From contig JAKAXI010000172.1 of the NCBI GenBank assembly GCA_021816665.1, positions 1-5,260 on the forward strand: DNA of 5,260 nt. The letters run 5' to 3'. Numbering within the stretch: the stretch's first letter is position 1; each line of letters begins with the position of its first letter. The notes under the pieces are model-generated. The model had not been told where the DNA came from. It made no database searches and worked only from the letters and a program-made list of their open reading frames with translations. Positions 1-5,260 of the stretch are shown here, piece after piece. Origin of the DNA: Bacillota bacterium. GTDB lineage: Bacteria; Bacillota; Bacilli; Alicyclobacillales; Alicyclobacillaceae. The position numbers were made by a program, and so were the translations under genes.

Positions 1-42
1 TCGCAGCAGGATTCGTACTCGGATGGGTGAATGTTTGATCAC

Positions 43-48
43 GGAGGG
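43..48 (+). promoter_or_regulatory. Ribosome binding site GGAGGG deciding the nitrilase start
   Basis: GGAGGG lies 7 bases before the GTG at 56, ideal spacing. It lies inside the reading frame if ATG 23 were used, and that ATG has no comparable purine-rich sequence at the right distance (only GCAGG around 6-10, about 12 bases upstream). This favours the GTG start. Confidence 0.7.
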
Positions 49-55
49 ATGCAAC

Positions 56-922
56 GTGGAGCAACGGGATCGGATGCGTCTTGGTCTTGTCCAGGATACG
101 CCGGTGGTCAGGGACATGGAGGGTACGCTGGTTCAGATGGAGCGTTATGCGGCAGAAGCCGGCCGCGGCGGGCGGCAGGTGAACTTGCTCGCGTATCCGG
201 AACTGTACGTGACAGGGTATTACCCGGAGTACTGGGAGAGGCGGCCGACACCACAAGATGAGCTGAACTGGCTGACGAGGATGGAAGAGGTCGCCGCCCG
301 GGAAGACCTGTGGATCGTGTTCGGGCACCCATCCTACCGAGCGCAGACCGCTGAGCACGGGACGTCGCGGTACGGCGTGGAGATGGCGGGGGACGGACGG
401 GACATGCCACTGTACAATGCGGCCTCCCTCGTGTCGCCGCAAGGGCTGGTCGGCACATACGCAAAGGTGCATTTGTTCGGGAGCGAAGCGGAGTCTTTTG
501 TGCCGGGGGACGTCTTCCCGGTGTGGCAGACGCCGTGGGGCAAGTTGGCGGTGCAAATTTGCTTTGACGTCGAGTTCCCGGAAGGCGCCCGTATCGCGGG
601 CCTGAACGGTGCGCAGATCATCCTCTTTCCGGCCGACAACATGCACCCTTTTGGCCCGTGGCACCGCACGTTCACTGCGGCGCGGGCGCTCGAGAATGGC
701 GTTTTTGCCGCGACTGTCAACCGTCTCGGTCCTGAGTTCGACACGGAGTTCTGCGGCGGCTCGTGCTGCATGCACCCAAACGGCCAGTGGTTAATTGAGG
801 CACAACCCAATCCAGGGCTGTTCGTCTGCGACATCGATGTCTCGGACCTTGATGGCCGCGACGCCACCATTGATTACCACCGACTGCGCCGGCCGTATCT
901 CTACGGGGATTTGGTGAAGTAG
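56..922 (+). CDS. Carbon-nitrogen hydrolase (nitrilase superfamily), probable aliphatic amidase/carbamoylase type
   Basis: This is a cytoplasmic hydrolase of the nitrilase superfamily, which cleaves non-peptide C-N bonds (amide, N-carbamoyl or nitrile) through a thioester. The Glu-Lys-Cys triad is visible. Numbered from the GTG start (288 aa, normal for the family), Glu49 lies in AYPELYVTGY, Lys137 in TYAKVHLFG and Cys169 in QICFDVEFPE; a second conserved acid follows KVHLFGSE. The protein ends in RRPYLYGDL, the RRPxLYG tail common in amidase-like members. I chose GTG at 56 because GGAGGG (43-48) sits 7 bases upstream. The frame is open to the left edge, so ATG at 23 (299 aa) is possible, and ATG at 74 (282 aa) has a weaker ribosome site. 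There is no signal peptide. The gene converges on the dehydrogenase. The fold and triad are secure; the substrate is unknown, and neighbours do not identify it. Confidence 0.93.
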   Translation: MEQRDRMRLGLVQDTPVVRDMEGTLVQMERYAAEAGRGGRQVNLLAYPELYVTGYYPEYWERRPTPQDELNWLTRMEEVAAREDLWIVFGHPSYRAQTAEHGTSRYGVEMAGDGRDMPLYNAASLVSPQGLVGTYAKVHLFGSEAESFVPGDVFPVWQTPWGKLAVQICFDVEFPEGARIAGLNGAQIILFPADNMHPFGPWHRTFTAARALENGVFAATVNRLGPEFDTEFCGGSCCMHPNGQWLIEAQPNPGLFVCDIDVSDLDGRDATIDYHRLRRPYLYGDLVK

Positions 923-992
923 GGGGAGTGGGGAAATTGCGGGTTTGGGGCTACGCAGGCGCAAGGTGGGCATAGACGCGAATCCTTGCTTC

Positions 993-2087
993 CTATTGTC
1001 CACGATGGATTGTCTCCGCTTGGTGGTCCGCAAGGTGACGGATGTGCGAAATGATGTGTTCCGTGACTTCACTGGTGTTTGCTGTGCCGCCGATGTCGGC
1101 AGTCTTGACGTTTTCCACCAGGGAGAGTTCGATCGCCTGTAAAACGAGATTCCCCATCTCTTCGTAACCCAGGAAGTCGAGCATCATTTTAGCCGTCCAA
1201 ATCTGTCCGATTGGGTTCGCGATGCCTTTTCCCGCGATGTCCGGCGCCGACCCGTGTACAGGCTCGAACATGGAAGGATATTTACGCTCTACGTTCAGAT
1301 TAGCCGCCGGGGCAATCCCGATACTCCCCATAATTGCCCCGCCAATGTCGCTCAGGATGTCGCCAAACAGGTTCGACGCGACAACCACGTCGAGAACCTG
1401 CGGTTTCATCACGAACAATGCAGCGAGCGCGTCGATGTGCATTGTTGTGGTTTGAACGCTCGGGTAGGACCCGCGCACGGAGTTGAACACGTCATCCCAA
1501 AACGGCATGCTGTGGGCGAGGCCGTTCGACTTCGTTGCGGACGTTACGCGGCCTTGCCGGCGCTGCGTCTGTTCAAAGGCGTACTTTATCACGCGTTCAC
1601 TCGCGCGGCGCGTAAAGACAGCCGTCTGCAGGGCGAGTTCCTCTTCGCCGTTGTGTACGCGGCCGCCGACATCGGAGTACTCACCTTCCGAATTCTCGCG
1701 CACGACCAAGATGTCAAACGCCTGTGGGTCAGCGAGCGGGGACTTCATCCCGCGCAGAAGCTTAGCGGGTCGGACATTGACAGACTGCTCGAGCTCCTGG
1801 CGAATTTTCAACAGCAGACCGCCTAGCGAAATGTGGTCGGGGACGAGCCGCGGCATGCCGACTGCGCCGAGGAAAATCTGATCAAAGGACTTCAAGGTTT
1901 CGATCCCGTCACTCGGCATCATCACTTGATGTTTCAAGTAATAGTCACAGCCCCACGGGAAATGGGTCCACTCAAATTGCACTCCGCCATGGATCTCGGC
2001 AATCGTTTCGAGGACCTTCAAGGCCGCAGGGACGACTTCGTTGCCTACGCCGTCCCCCGGAATGACTGCGATCGAGTGTTTTTTCAT
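993..2087 (-). CDS. Tartrate dehydrogenase / D-malate dehydrogenase (decarboxylating), isocitrate/isopropylmalate dehydrogenase family
   Basis: This is a cytoplasmic NAD-dependent beta-decarboxylating dehydrogenase of the tartrate dehydrogenase/decarboxylase (TtuC/YcsA) and D-malate dehydrogenase (DmlA) group. Family members oxidise tartrate, D-malate (to pyruvate and CO2) and sometimes 3-isopropylmalate, using Mn2+ or Mg2+. The protein is 364 aa, the usual length. Visible features are the nucleotide-fold start [10 protein letters not shown] (7-16), substrate arginines Arg96 (IRQEL), Arg106 (NVRP) and Arg130 ([10 protein letters not shown]), Tyr137, catalytic Lys186 (ATKSNG), and metal-site Asp219 (HID), Asp243 and Asp247 (FGDILSD). 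The NAD loop [12 protein letters not shown] is at 275-286. CDYYLKH and [10 protein letters not shown] mark the tartrate/malate branch rather than LeuB. The start is ATG 2087, preceded by GGAGAG with 6 bases between; an in-frame ATG at 2138 adds 17 unconserved residues. No leu genes adjoin it. The physiological substrate cannot be told from sequence. Confidence 0.93.
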   Translation of the reverse strand: MKKHSIAVIPGDGVGNEVVPAALKVLETIAEIHGGVQFEWTHFPWGCDYYLKHQVMMPSDGIETLKSFDQIFLGAVGMPRLVPDHISLGGLLLKIRQELEQSVNVRPAKLLRGMKSPLADPQAFDILVVRENSEGEYSDVGGRVHNGEEELALQTAVFTRRASERVIKYAFEQTQRRQGRVTSATKSNGLAHSMPFWDDVFNSVRGSYPSVQTTTMHIDALAALFVMKPQVLDVVVASNLFGDILSDIGGAIMGSIGIAPAANLNVERKYPSMFEPVHGSAPDIAGKGIANPIGQIWTAKMMLDFLGYEEMGNLVLQAIELSLVENVKTADIGGTANTSEVTEHIISHIRHLADHQAETIHRGQ

Positions 2088-2163
2088 ATCTATCTCTCCA
2101 TTCTGTCTGTGACACCCTCTGCCTTGCCTTAGCCGCAATCTCTCGCTCTTAGTTTACTGAACC

Positions 2164-2191
2164 ATTTGATTTTCAGGCCGTTTTTCACCAA
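2164..2191 (-). promoter_or_regulatory. Weak candidate promoter of the tartrate/malate dehydrogenase gene, with a small inverted repeat
   Basis: The 143-base gap between the acyl-CoA dehydrogenase stop and the dehydrogenase start should hold a promoter if the gene is transcribed separately. The best sigma-A-like match I can find is TTGGTG, 16 bases, TCAAAT, which is poor (3/6 and 4/6). The -35 sits within a short inverted repeat CGTTT-6-AAACG (2179-2194) that could be an operator or chance. The rest of the gap shows no obvious catabolite-repression site and no terminator with a T tract. Confidence 0.2.
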
Positions 2192-2230
2192 ACGAATGTG
2201 GTTTTTACTCGCCGACGCCCGCACCGGCTG

Positions 2231-3847
2231 CTATTCCGCCAGCCCTACGCCCCAGACCTCCTTGTCGGTCAGCGCCCAGTCCGGGTACTCCTCGCCGAGC
2301 AGGAAGTGGTGCGCGTACAGGTTTGCGAGCTTTGCGTAGCGCTCGCCTTCTGTTTCGGCCAAGCGGTAGAGGAGCGCGACCTGGGTTGCATCCGCGATCG
2401 TCGTCAGCGCGTGTTTGGCGTGCCACTGCGCGCGTTCGGGTTCGCCGGCAAGGTCAGCCATCTGAGCGAGCGTCGATTCGATGCGCTCGCGTGCGACTCG
2501 TGCTTCCGCCGTCCCGAATCCTTCGAGCAGCGGCACGAACTCCGCCAAAAACGGCTCGTGTGACTTCTGTTTGACGATGGTTTCGAGAAAGTCGAGTGAC
2601 TGAATGTTGCTCGGGCCTTCCCAAATCGGCGTGATCAGAGCCTCGCGATGCCAGCGCGCGACAGCGTACTCCTCGAGAAACCCAAGTCCCCCAAACAGCT
2701 CCATCGCCATCGCAGTCAGGTCCGCACTGTGGTTGGCTGTGCGCGTTTTCGCGACGTGCGTGAGGAAACGCGCGTAGTGATAAGCCGAGTTGTACGGCGG
2801 GCGGGCGGACCAAGCGTGATCGAAGGCGTCGATGGCGTGAAACGACAGCGCGAGGCCGCCAGCCATACGTACGGCCATGTCTGTCAAGTCGCGGCGGATC
2901 AACGGGTGTTCGATGAGCAGCTTGCCAAACGACTGGCGACGCTGGACGCGGCCTAGCACCTCGAGGTGCGCCTTTTTCGCGACGCCCATGGCGCCGACGG
3001 AGTTCGCGAGACGCGACACTGTGAGGTTTTCGAGGGTGTAGTAAATGCCTTCTTCGGCGCGGCCGATGAGATAGGCTTCGGAGTCCGCCAGCTCCGCTTC
3101 GCCGGAAGGAACGCTGCGGGTCGCGCTCTTGTCTTTGAGGCGACGGATGTGGAAGTTGAGCTCGCCGTTCTGGCGCAGGCGCGGCAGCAGGAACAGCGCG
3201 AGTCCTTTCGGTCCAGGCCGACCCCCTTCAGGTCGAGCGGTCGTAATCGCGACGTCGGTCAGGCCGGCTCCGCTTGCGAAGTACTTGTCGGCGGTGATCT
3301 GCCACTTATCGCCGTCTACATGACGCGCCACCGCCTGATTCGCACCGAGGTCGCTACCGCCCTGCGACTCTGTCATCCAGGTCGCGCCATATGCCGACCC
3401 GTCGAGCAGGCGCTCCTTCCACGCCGAGAACTCCGGCGCGTATTTGTGGATCGCGTATACCGTCTGGCCGGTAATCGTCAGCACGCAGTAGAGGCCGGGA
3501 TCGCCAATCAGGTAGCCGAGCGCAAAGTGGTGGTGCCAGCTGCCACCTTCGTACGGGGGGCGGTTGATGTGACCGGTCAGGGCGAGCGCTCGCCGATGCG
3601 TCGGCGACAGTCGTGCACGGTCGACGCGGTTGCCGTCGAGGTCGTGAGTGACGAGGACGGGGCGAGCATCGTGATCGACATGGTAGACACTCTCGTACAA
3701 CTCTCCGCCTGCCAGTGCGCCAAAGTCTGTGAGTTCTGCCTGCTTCGCATCGTAGTCCGCCCAGTAGCGGCGCAGCACCGCCTGCAAATCGCCGTCCGCC
3801 GTGAAGTGGTTCTGCCCGTACGCATAGGAAATGTGATCCATAGTCAT
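2231..3847 (-). CDS. AidB-like acyl-CoA dehydrogenase
   Basis: This is an FAD-dependent acyl-CoA dehydrogenase (538 aa) in the large AidB-like branch; E. coli AidB is about the same length. Typical members introduce a 2,3 double bond into an acyl-CoA and pass electrons to electron-transfer flavoprotein. Visible features are an all-helical N-terminal part, the flavin-binding beta-domain signature WMTESQGGSD (157-166), RLKDKSATRSVPSGE in the mid-domain (236-250), the helical segment RRQSFGKLLIEHPLIRRDL (303-321), ELFGGLGFLEEYAVARWHRE (383-401), and the catalytic-glutamate motif IWEG with Glu410. The extra C-terminal domain (about 429-538) is acidic by my count (19 D/E against 9 K/R), unlike the basic DNA-binding end of AidB, which argues for a metabolic enzyme. 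ATG 3847 overlaps the merR stop; ATG 3841 also fits, with GAGGGG 7 bases upstream. The acyl substrate is unknown; a branched-chain or fatty acyl-CoA is a guess from the regulator. Confidence 0.93.
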   Translation of the reverse strand: MTMDHISYAYGQNHFTADGDLQAVLRRYWADYDAKQAELTDFGALAGGELYESVYHVDHDARPVLVTHDLDGNRVDRARLSPTHRRALALTGHINRPPYEGGSWHHHFALGYLIGDPGLYCVLTITGQTVYAIHKYAPEFSAWKERLLDGSAYGATWMTESQGGSDLGANQAVARHVDGDKWQITADKYFASGAGLTDVAITTARPEGGRPGPKGLALFLLPRLRQNGELNFHIRRLKDKSATRSVPSGEAELADSEAYLIGRAEEGIYYTLENLTVSRLANSVGAMGVAKKAHLEVLGRVQRRQSFGKLLIEHPLIRRDLTDMAVRMAGGLALSFHAIDAFDHAWSARPPYNSAYHYARFLTHVAKTRTANHSADLTAMAMELFGGLGFLEEYAVARWHREALITPIWEGPSNIQSLDFLETIVKQKSHEPFLAEFVPLLEGFGTAEARVARERIESTLAQMADLAGEPERAQWHAKHALTTIADATQVALLYRLAETEGERYAKLANLYAHHFLLGEEYPDWALTDKEVWGVGLAE

Positions 3848-3859
3848 TCCCCTCTCCCG
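3844..3859 (-). promoter_or_regulatory. ATGA overlap and ribosome site coupling merR to the acyl-CoA dehydrogenase
   Basis: Reading the minus strand, GGGAGAGGGGA lies within the last merR codons and is followed at once by ATGA, in which the TGA ends merR and the ATG begins the dehydrogenase. A second ATG lies two codons on (3841), for which GAGGGG is spaced 7 bases; for the first ATG the upstream GGGAG is spaced 6. Either start keeps the two genes translationally coupled. Confidence 0.8.
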
Positions 3860-4239
3860 TTTTGCAGCCGGTCTGCGAGCACCTGCTCGAGCTTCCCGCG
3901 CATTTCCAGAAGCTCGTCGCGTAGCGCCGTCAGATCGCGGATTTGCTCTTCGACTTCTCTGAGGCGAGCATCACCCCGGCCAATCACGTCGCGCAACTGG
4001 ACCACCTCTGTCGGGTCGGCGTCGTAGAGGCTGAGCATCTCCTCGATCTCCCGCAGCGAAAAGCCGAGTCGTCGGCCACGGAGAATAAGCCCCATCCGAA
4101 CGCGATCACGTTCGCTGTACACCCGCTGCAGACCGCTTCGCTCAGGCTGCAGCAACCCGACCTCTTCGTAGTAACGCAGCGTGCGAGCTGTGACGTCAAA
4201 CGATTCAGTCAACTCTGTGATCGTGTACGTGCGAGTCAT
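3844..4239 (-). CDS. MerR-family transcriptional regulator, LiuR-like
   Basis: This is a 131-aa DNA-binding regulator. The N-terminal MerR winged helix-turn-helix spans about residues 5-42 (YTITELTESFDVTARTLRYY, then EEVGLLQPER and a wing ending QRVYSERDR). It is followed by RVRMGLILRGRRLGFSLREI (46-65) and a heptad-like dimerisation coiled coil (about 79-124). There is no cysteine, so a metal or thiol sensor is unlikely, and no room for a large ligand domain. The RVYSxRDRVR...ILRGxRLGFSLxEI stretch closely resembles LiuR, which represses branched-chain amino acid and acyl-CoA degradation genes in proteobacteria; that is from recall, not a search. The start ATG 4239 has a perfect AGGAGG (4247-4252) 7 bases upstream. 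It overlaps the acyl-CoA dehydrogenase by four bases and probably regulates itself and that gene through the palindrome at 4281-4296. The family call is secure; the LiuR assignment is moderate. Confidence 0.93.
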   Translation of the reverse strand: MTRTYTITELTESFDVTARTLRYYEEVGLLQPERSGLQRVYSERDRVRMGLILRGRRLGFSLREIEEMLSLYDADPTEVVQLRDVIGRGDARLREVEEQIRDLTALRDELLEMRGKLEQVLADRLQNGRGE

Positions 4240-4266
4240 ATATCGGCCTCCTGCCTATGCTCCTTG

Positions 4267-4296
4267 AACATAACGCTTGCTTTCCGTTTACGTCAA
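4267..4296 (-). promoter_or_regulatory. Candidate sigma-A promoter of the merR / acyl-CoA dehydrogenase operon
   Basis: On the minus strand, TTGACG (4296-4291, 5/6 to consensus) is followed after 18 bases by TATGTT (4272-4267, 4/6). Transcription would start near 4260, leaving a leader of about 20 bases that contains the AGGAGG ribosome site of merR. The -35 overlaps the last codons of the upstream MFS gene (stop at 4288-4290), so merR may be read both from this promoter and by read-through. Confidence 0.55.
4281..4296 (-). promoter_or_regulatory. Candidate LiuR-like operator, imperfect palindrome TTGACGTAAACGGAAA
   Basis: The 16 bases read TTGACGTAAACGGAAA on the minus strand, a dyad of the form TTnnCGTnnACGnnAA (10 of 16 positions symmetric). 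As I recall them, LiuR sites are ACGT-containing palindromes of this type. It covers the -35 and the start of the promoter spacer, where a bound regulator could block or realign RNA polymerase. No second copy was noticed in the other intergenic gaps. Confidence 0.45.
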
Positions 4297-5260
4297 GGGA
4301 AGGCCTGCGGTCGATTCTGGTTCATGTCGCACACTCACGGCAACGAGCAGAAATGCGAGGGTCAAGAGGAGCATCACGGCGGCGAGCATGCTGAGCGTGG
4401 CGGTCGAGTTGGTGCGGTTGAGGGCGAAGCCGAACGGGATGGGCAGAATGCCAGCGCCAATGCCGGCAGAGAGCGTGACGACACTCGTGACGATGTGCGG
4501 GCGGATGGAGAGCGAGTGGTTGGCGAGTACGAGGTTGACTGAGAATATGCCGGACATAAACAGCCCGGCCGCGAACACCAGGGTGTAGCCCAAAACGCTG
4601 TCCCGCATCAGCGAGAGGCAGCAGAGTGACGCGGCAACGGCAGCGCTGCTGACGACCAAAAATGGCGTATAGCGCACGGAGCGTATCACAAAGCCAGTGG
4701 CGACCCGGCCGATCACCATCGCGATCCACAGAGCAGAAACACTGAGCGAAGCGATGTACGCGGGCACGTGGAAGTGTGGGATGAAGATGGCGGGGAGGAA
4801 GTTGTTCAGACTGGTCTCGACTCCAACATAGAGAAAGGTGATGCCGCCAAACACCGCAAGGAGAAAGGCCTGCCTGTGTGGTGAAGCGGTGACGCTAACG
4901 GGTGGATTGGCGTCGAGTTGAGGCTGTGGATCACGAGTGGCCGTATCTGGATGGTTTGTCAGCCACAGTCCGGTGGAAGCGAGCATGATGGCAGAAACCG
5001 CCACAAACGTCCAGGGCCACGCCTGCAGGTGCAGAAACACGCTGGCGATTGCGGGGCTGATGAGTGCACCGACCGCGTAGGCCACTTCGAGATTGCTCAT
5101 GACAACGGCTCGCCGACCGGGGAAAGTTACCATAGTGTACGAAGCGATGATGGCCTCCGATGCACCTACGCCAAAGCCGATGATGGCGAGTAAAGCGTAG
5201 AACCCGGGCAGGATCGGTAAAGTTGCCAAGAGCATGGTGGCAGCCGCGGTAACGACCGAT
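4288..5260 (-). CDS. MFS transporter, 5' end cut by the window edge
   Basis: This is a major facilitator superfamily permease of the inner membrane. The frame is open through 5260 and no start is expected inside the window: the first in-frame ATG (5235) falls inside a transmembrane segment. Numbered from that Met (315 aa), hydrophobic segments lie near 1-10 (rest of about TM3), 13-34, 47-69, 74-93, then a hydrophilic central loop (94-120) and six more at 123-142, 158-181, 190-210, 215-237, 247-270 and 281-303. This fits 12 TMs with roughly the first two, some 65-80 residues, missing. TM5 carries NLEVAYAVGALISP, a glycine-rich helix like those of FucP-type MFS members. GRVATGFVIRSVRYTP after TM8 resembles the cytoplasmic G-x-x-x-D/G-R-x-G-like motif. 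The stop lies 48 bases before merR on the same strand. The substrate cannot be inferred. Confidence 0.9.
   Translation of the reverse strand, partial: SVVTAAATMLLATLPILPGFYALLAIIGFGVGASEAIIASYTMVTFPGRRAVVMSNLEVAYAVGALISPAIASVFLHLQAWPWTFVAVSAIMLASTGLWLTNHPDTATRDPQPQLDANPPVSVTASPHRQAFLLAVFGGITFLYVGVETSLNNFLPAIFIPHFHVPAYIASLSVSALWIAMVIGRVATGFVIRSVRYTPFLVVSSAAVAASLCCLSLMRDSVLGYTLVFAAGLFMSGIFSVNLVLANHSLSIRPHIVTSVVTLSAGIGAGILPIPFGFALNRTNSTATLSMLAAVMLLLTLAFLLVAVSVRHEPESTAGLPLT

Noticed and set aside
961..989. Inverted repeat GCAAGG / CCTTGC between the convergent genes, a possible bidirectional terminator
   Set aside because: The loop is 17 bases and no T tract follows on either strand, so it does not look like an intrinsic terminator. 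No better candidate lies in 923-992.
1254..1826. 190-codon plus-strand frame opposite the tartrate/malate dehydrogenase
   Set aside because: It lies wholly within a conserved gene on the other strand and has no recognisable domain.
2088..2138. 17-residue N-terminal extension of the tartrate/malate dehydrogenase from ATG 2138
   Set aside because: The extension is basic and not part of the family; ATG 2087 has a good GGAGAG ribosome site and leads straight into the conserved IAVIPGDG.
2211..2228. GC-rich hairpin just after the acyl-CoA dehydrogenase stop
   Set aside because: The stem needs two G-T wobbles and is followed on the minus strand by GAGTAAAAAC, not by Ts; not a credible intrinsic terminator.
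2966..4027. 353-codon plus-strand reading frame antisense to the acyl-CoA dehydrogenase
   Set aside because: It is a GC-driven shadow: the opposite strand encodes a full acyl-CoA dehydrogenase with all family motifs, and the translation of this frame is arginine/valine rich with no recognisable domain.
4191..4198. Perfect palindrome TGACGTCA inside merR
   Set aside because: It falls within the conserved helix-turn-helix codons for Asp-Val-Thr and does not lie near a promoter; most likely chance.
3943..4542. 199-codon plus-strand frame across merR and the MFS 3' end
   Set aside because: It crosses two real minus-strand genes and their regulatory gap; its product is low-complexity, rich in E, R and G.

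Overview
The window suggests a moderately high-GC Gram-positive bacterium, probably a low-GC-phylum Firmicute of the Alicyclobacillus/Bacillales kind. This rests on strong purine-rich ribosome sites (AGGAGG, GGAGAG, GGAGGG) at well-spaced starts, a GTG start, one sigma-A-like promoter, and the style of the protein families. It is an inference; no marker gene is present to fix the taxon.

Layout. A plus-strand nitrilase-superfamily amidohydrolase (56-922) lies tail to tail with a minus-strand tartrate/D-malate dehydrogenase (993-2087), 70 bases apart. Upstream of the dehydrogenase, on the same strand, are an AidB-like acyl-CoA dehydrogenase (2231-3847), a MerR-family regulator (3844-4239) and the C-terminal three quarters or so of an MFS transporter (4288 to the right edge, 5' end outside the window). 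Transcription on the minus strand therefore runs MFS, merR, acyl-CoA dehydrogenase, then a 143-base gap, then the tartrate/malate dehydrogenase. Nearly all sequence is coding. No RNA gene, mobile element, CRISPR array or convincing intrinsic terminator was found.

How the genes fit. The regulator and the acyl-CoA dehydrogenase overlap by four bases (ATGA) and are almost certainly one translationally coupled operon. Just upstream of merR, overlapping the end of the MFS gene, is a sigma-A-like promoter (TTGACG, 18 bases, TATGTT). Its -35 lies in a 16-base imperfect palindrome of the form TTnnCGTnnACGnnAA. As I recall the operators of LiuR-type MerR regulators, which control branched-chain amino acid and acyl-CoA catabolism, this resembles them, and the regulator itself looks LiuR-like. 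The simplest model is an autoregulated acyl-CoA catabolic unit. The tartrate/malate dehydrogenase and the nitrilase-family enzyme add oxidative organic-acid and amide/nitrile hydrolysis functions, but nothing in the sequence ties them to the same regulon.

This is mostly an ordinary catabolic region. I see no convincing new multi-gene system; the regulator-operator-dehydrogenase unit is the part most worth following up.
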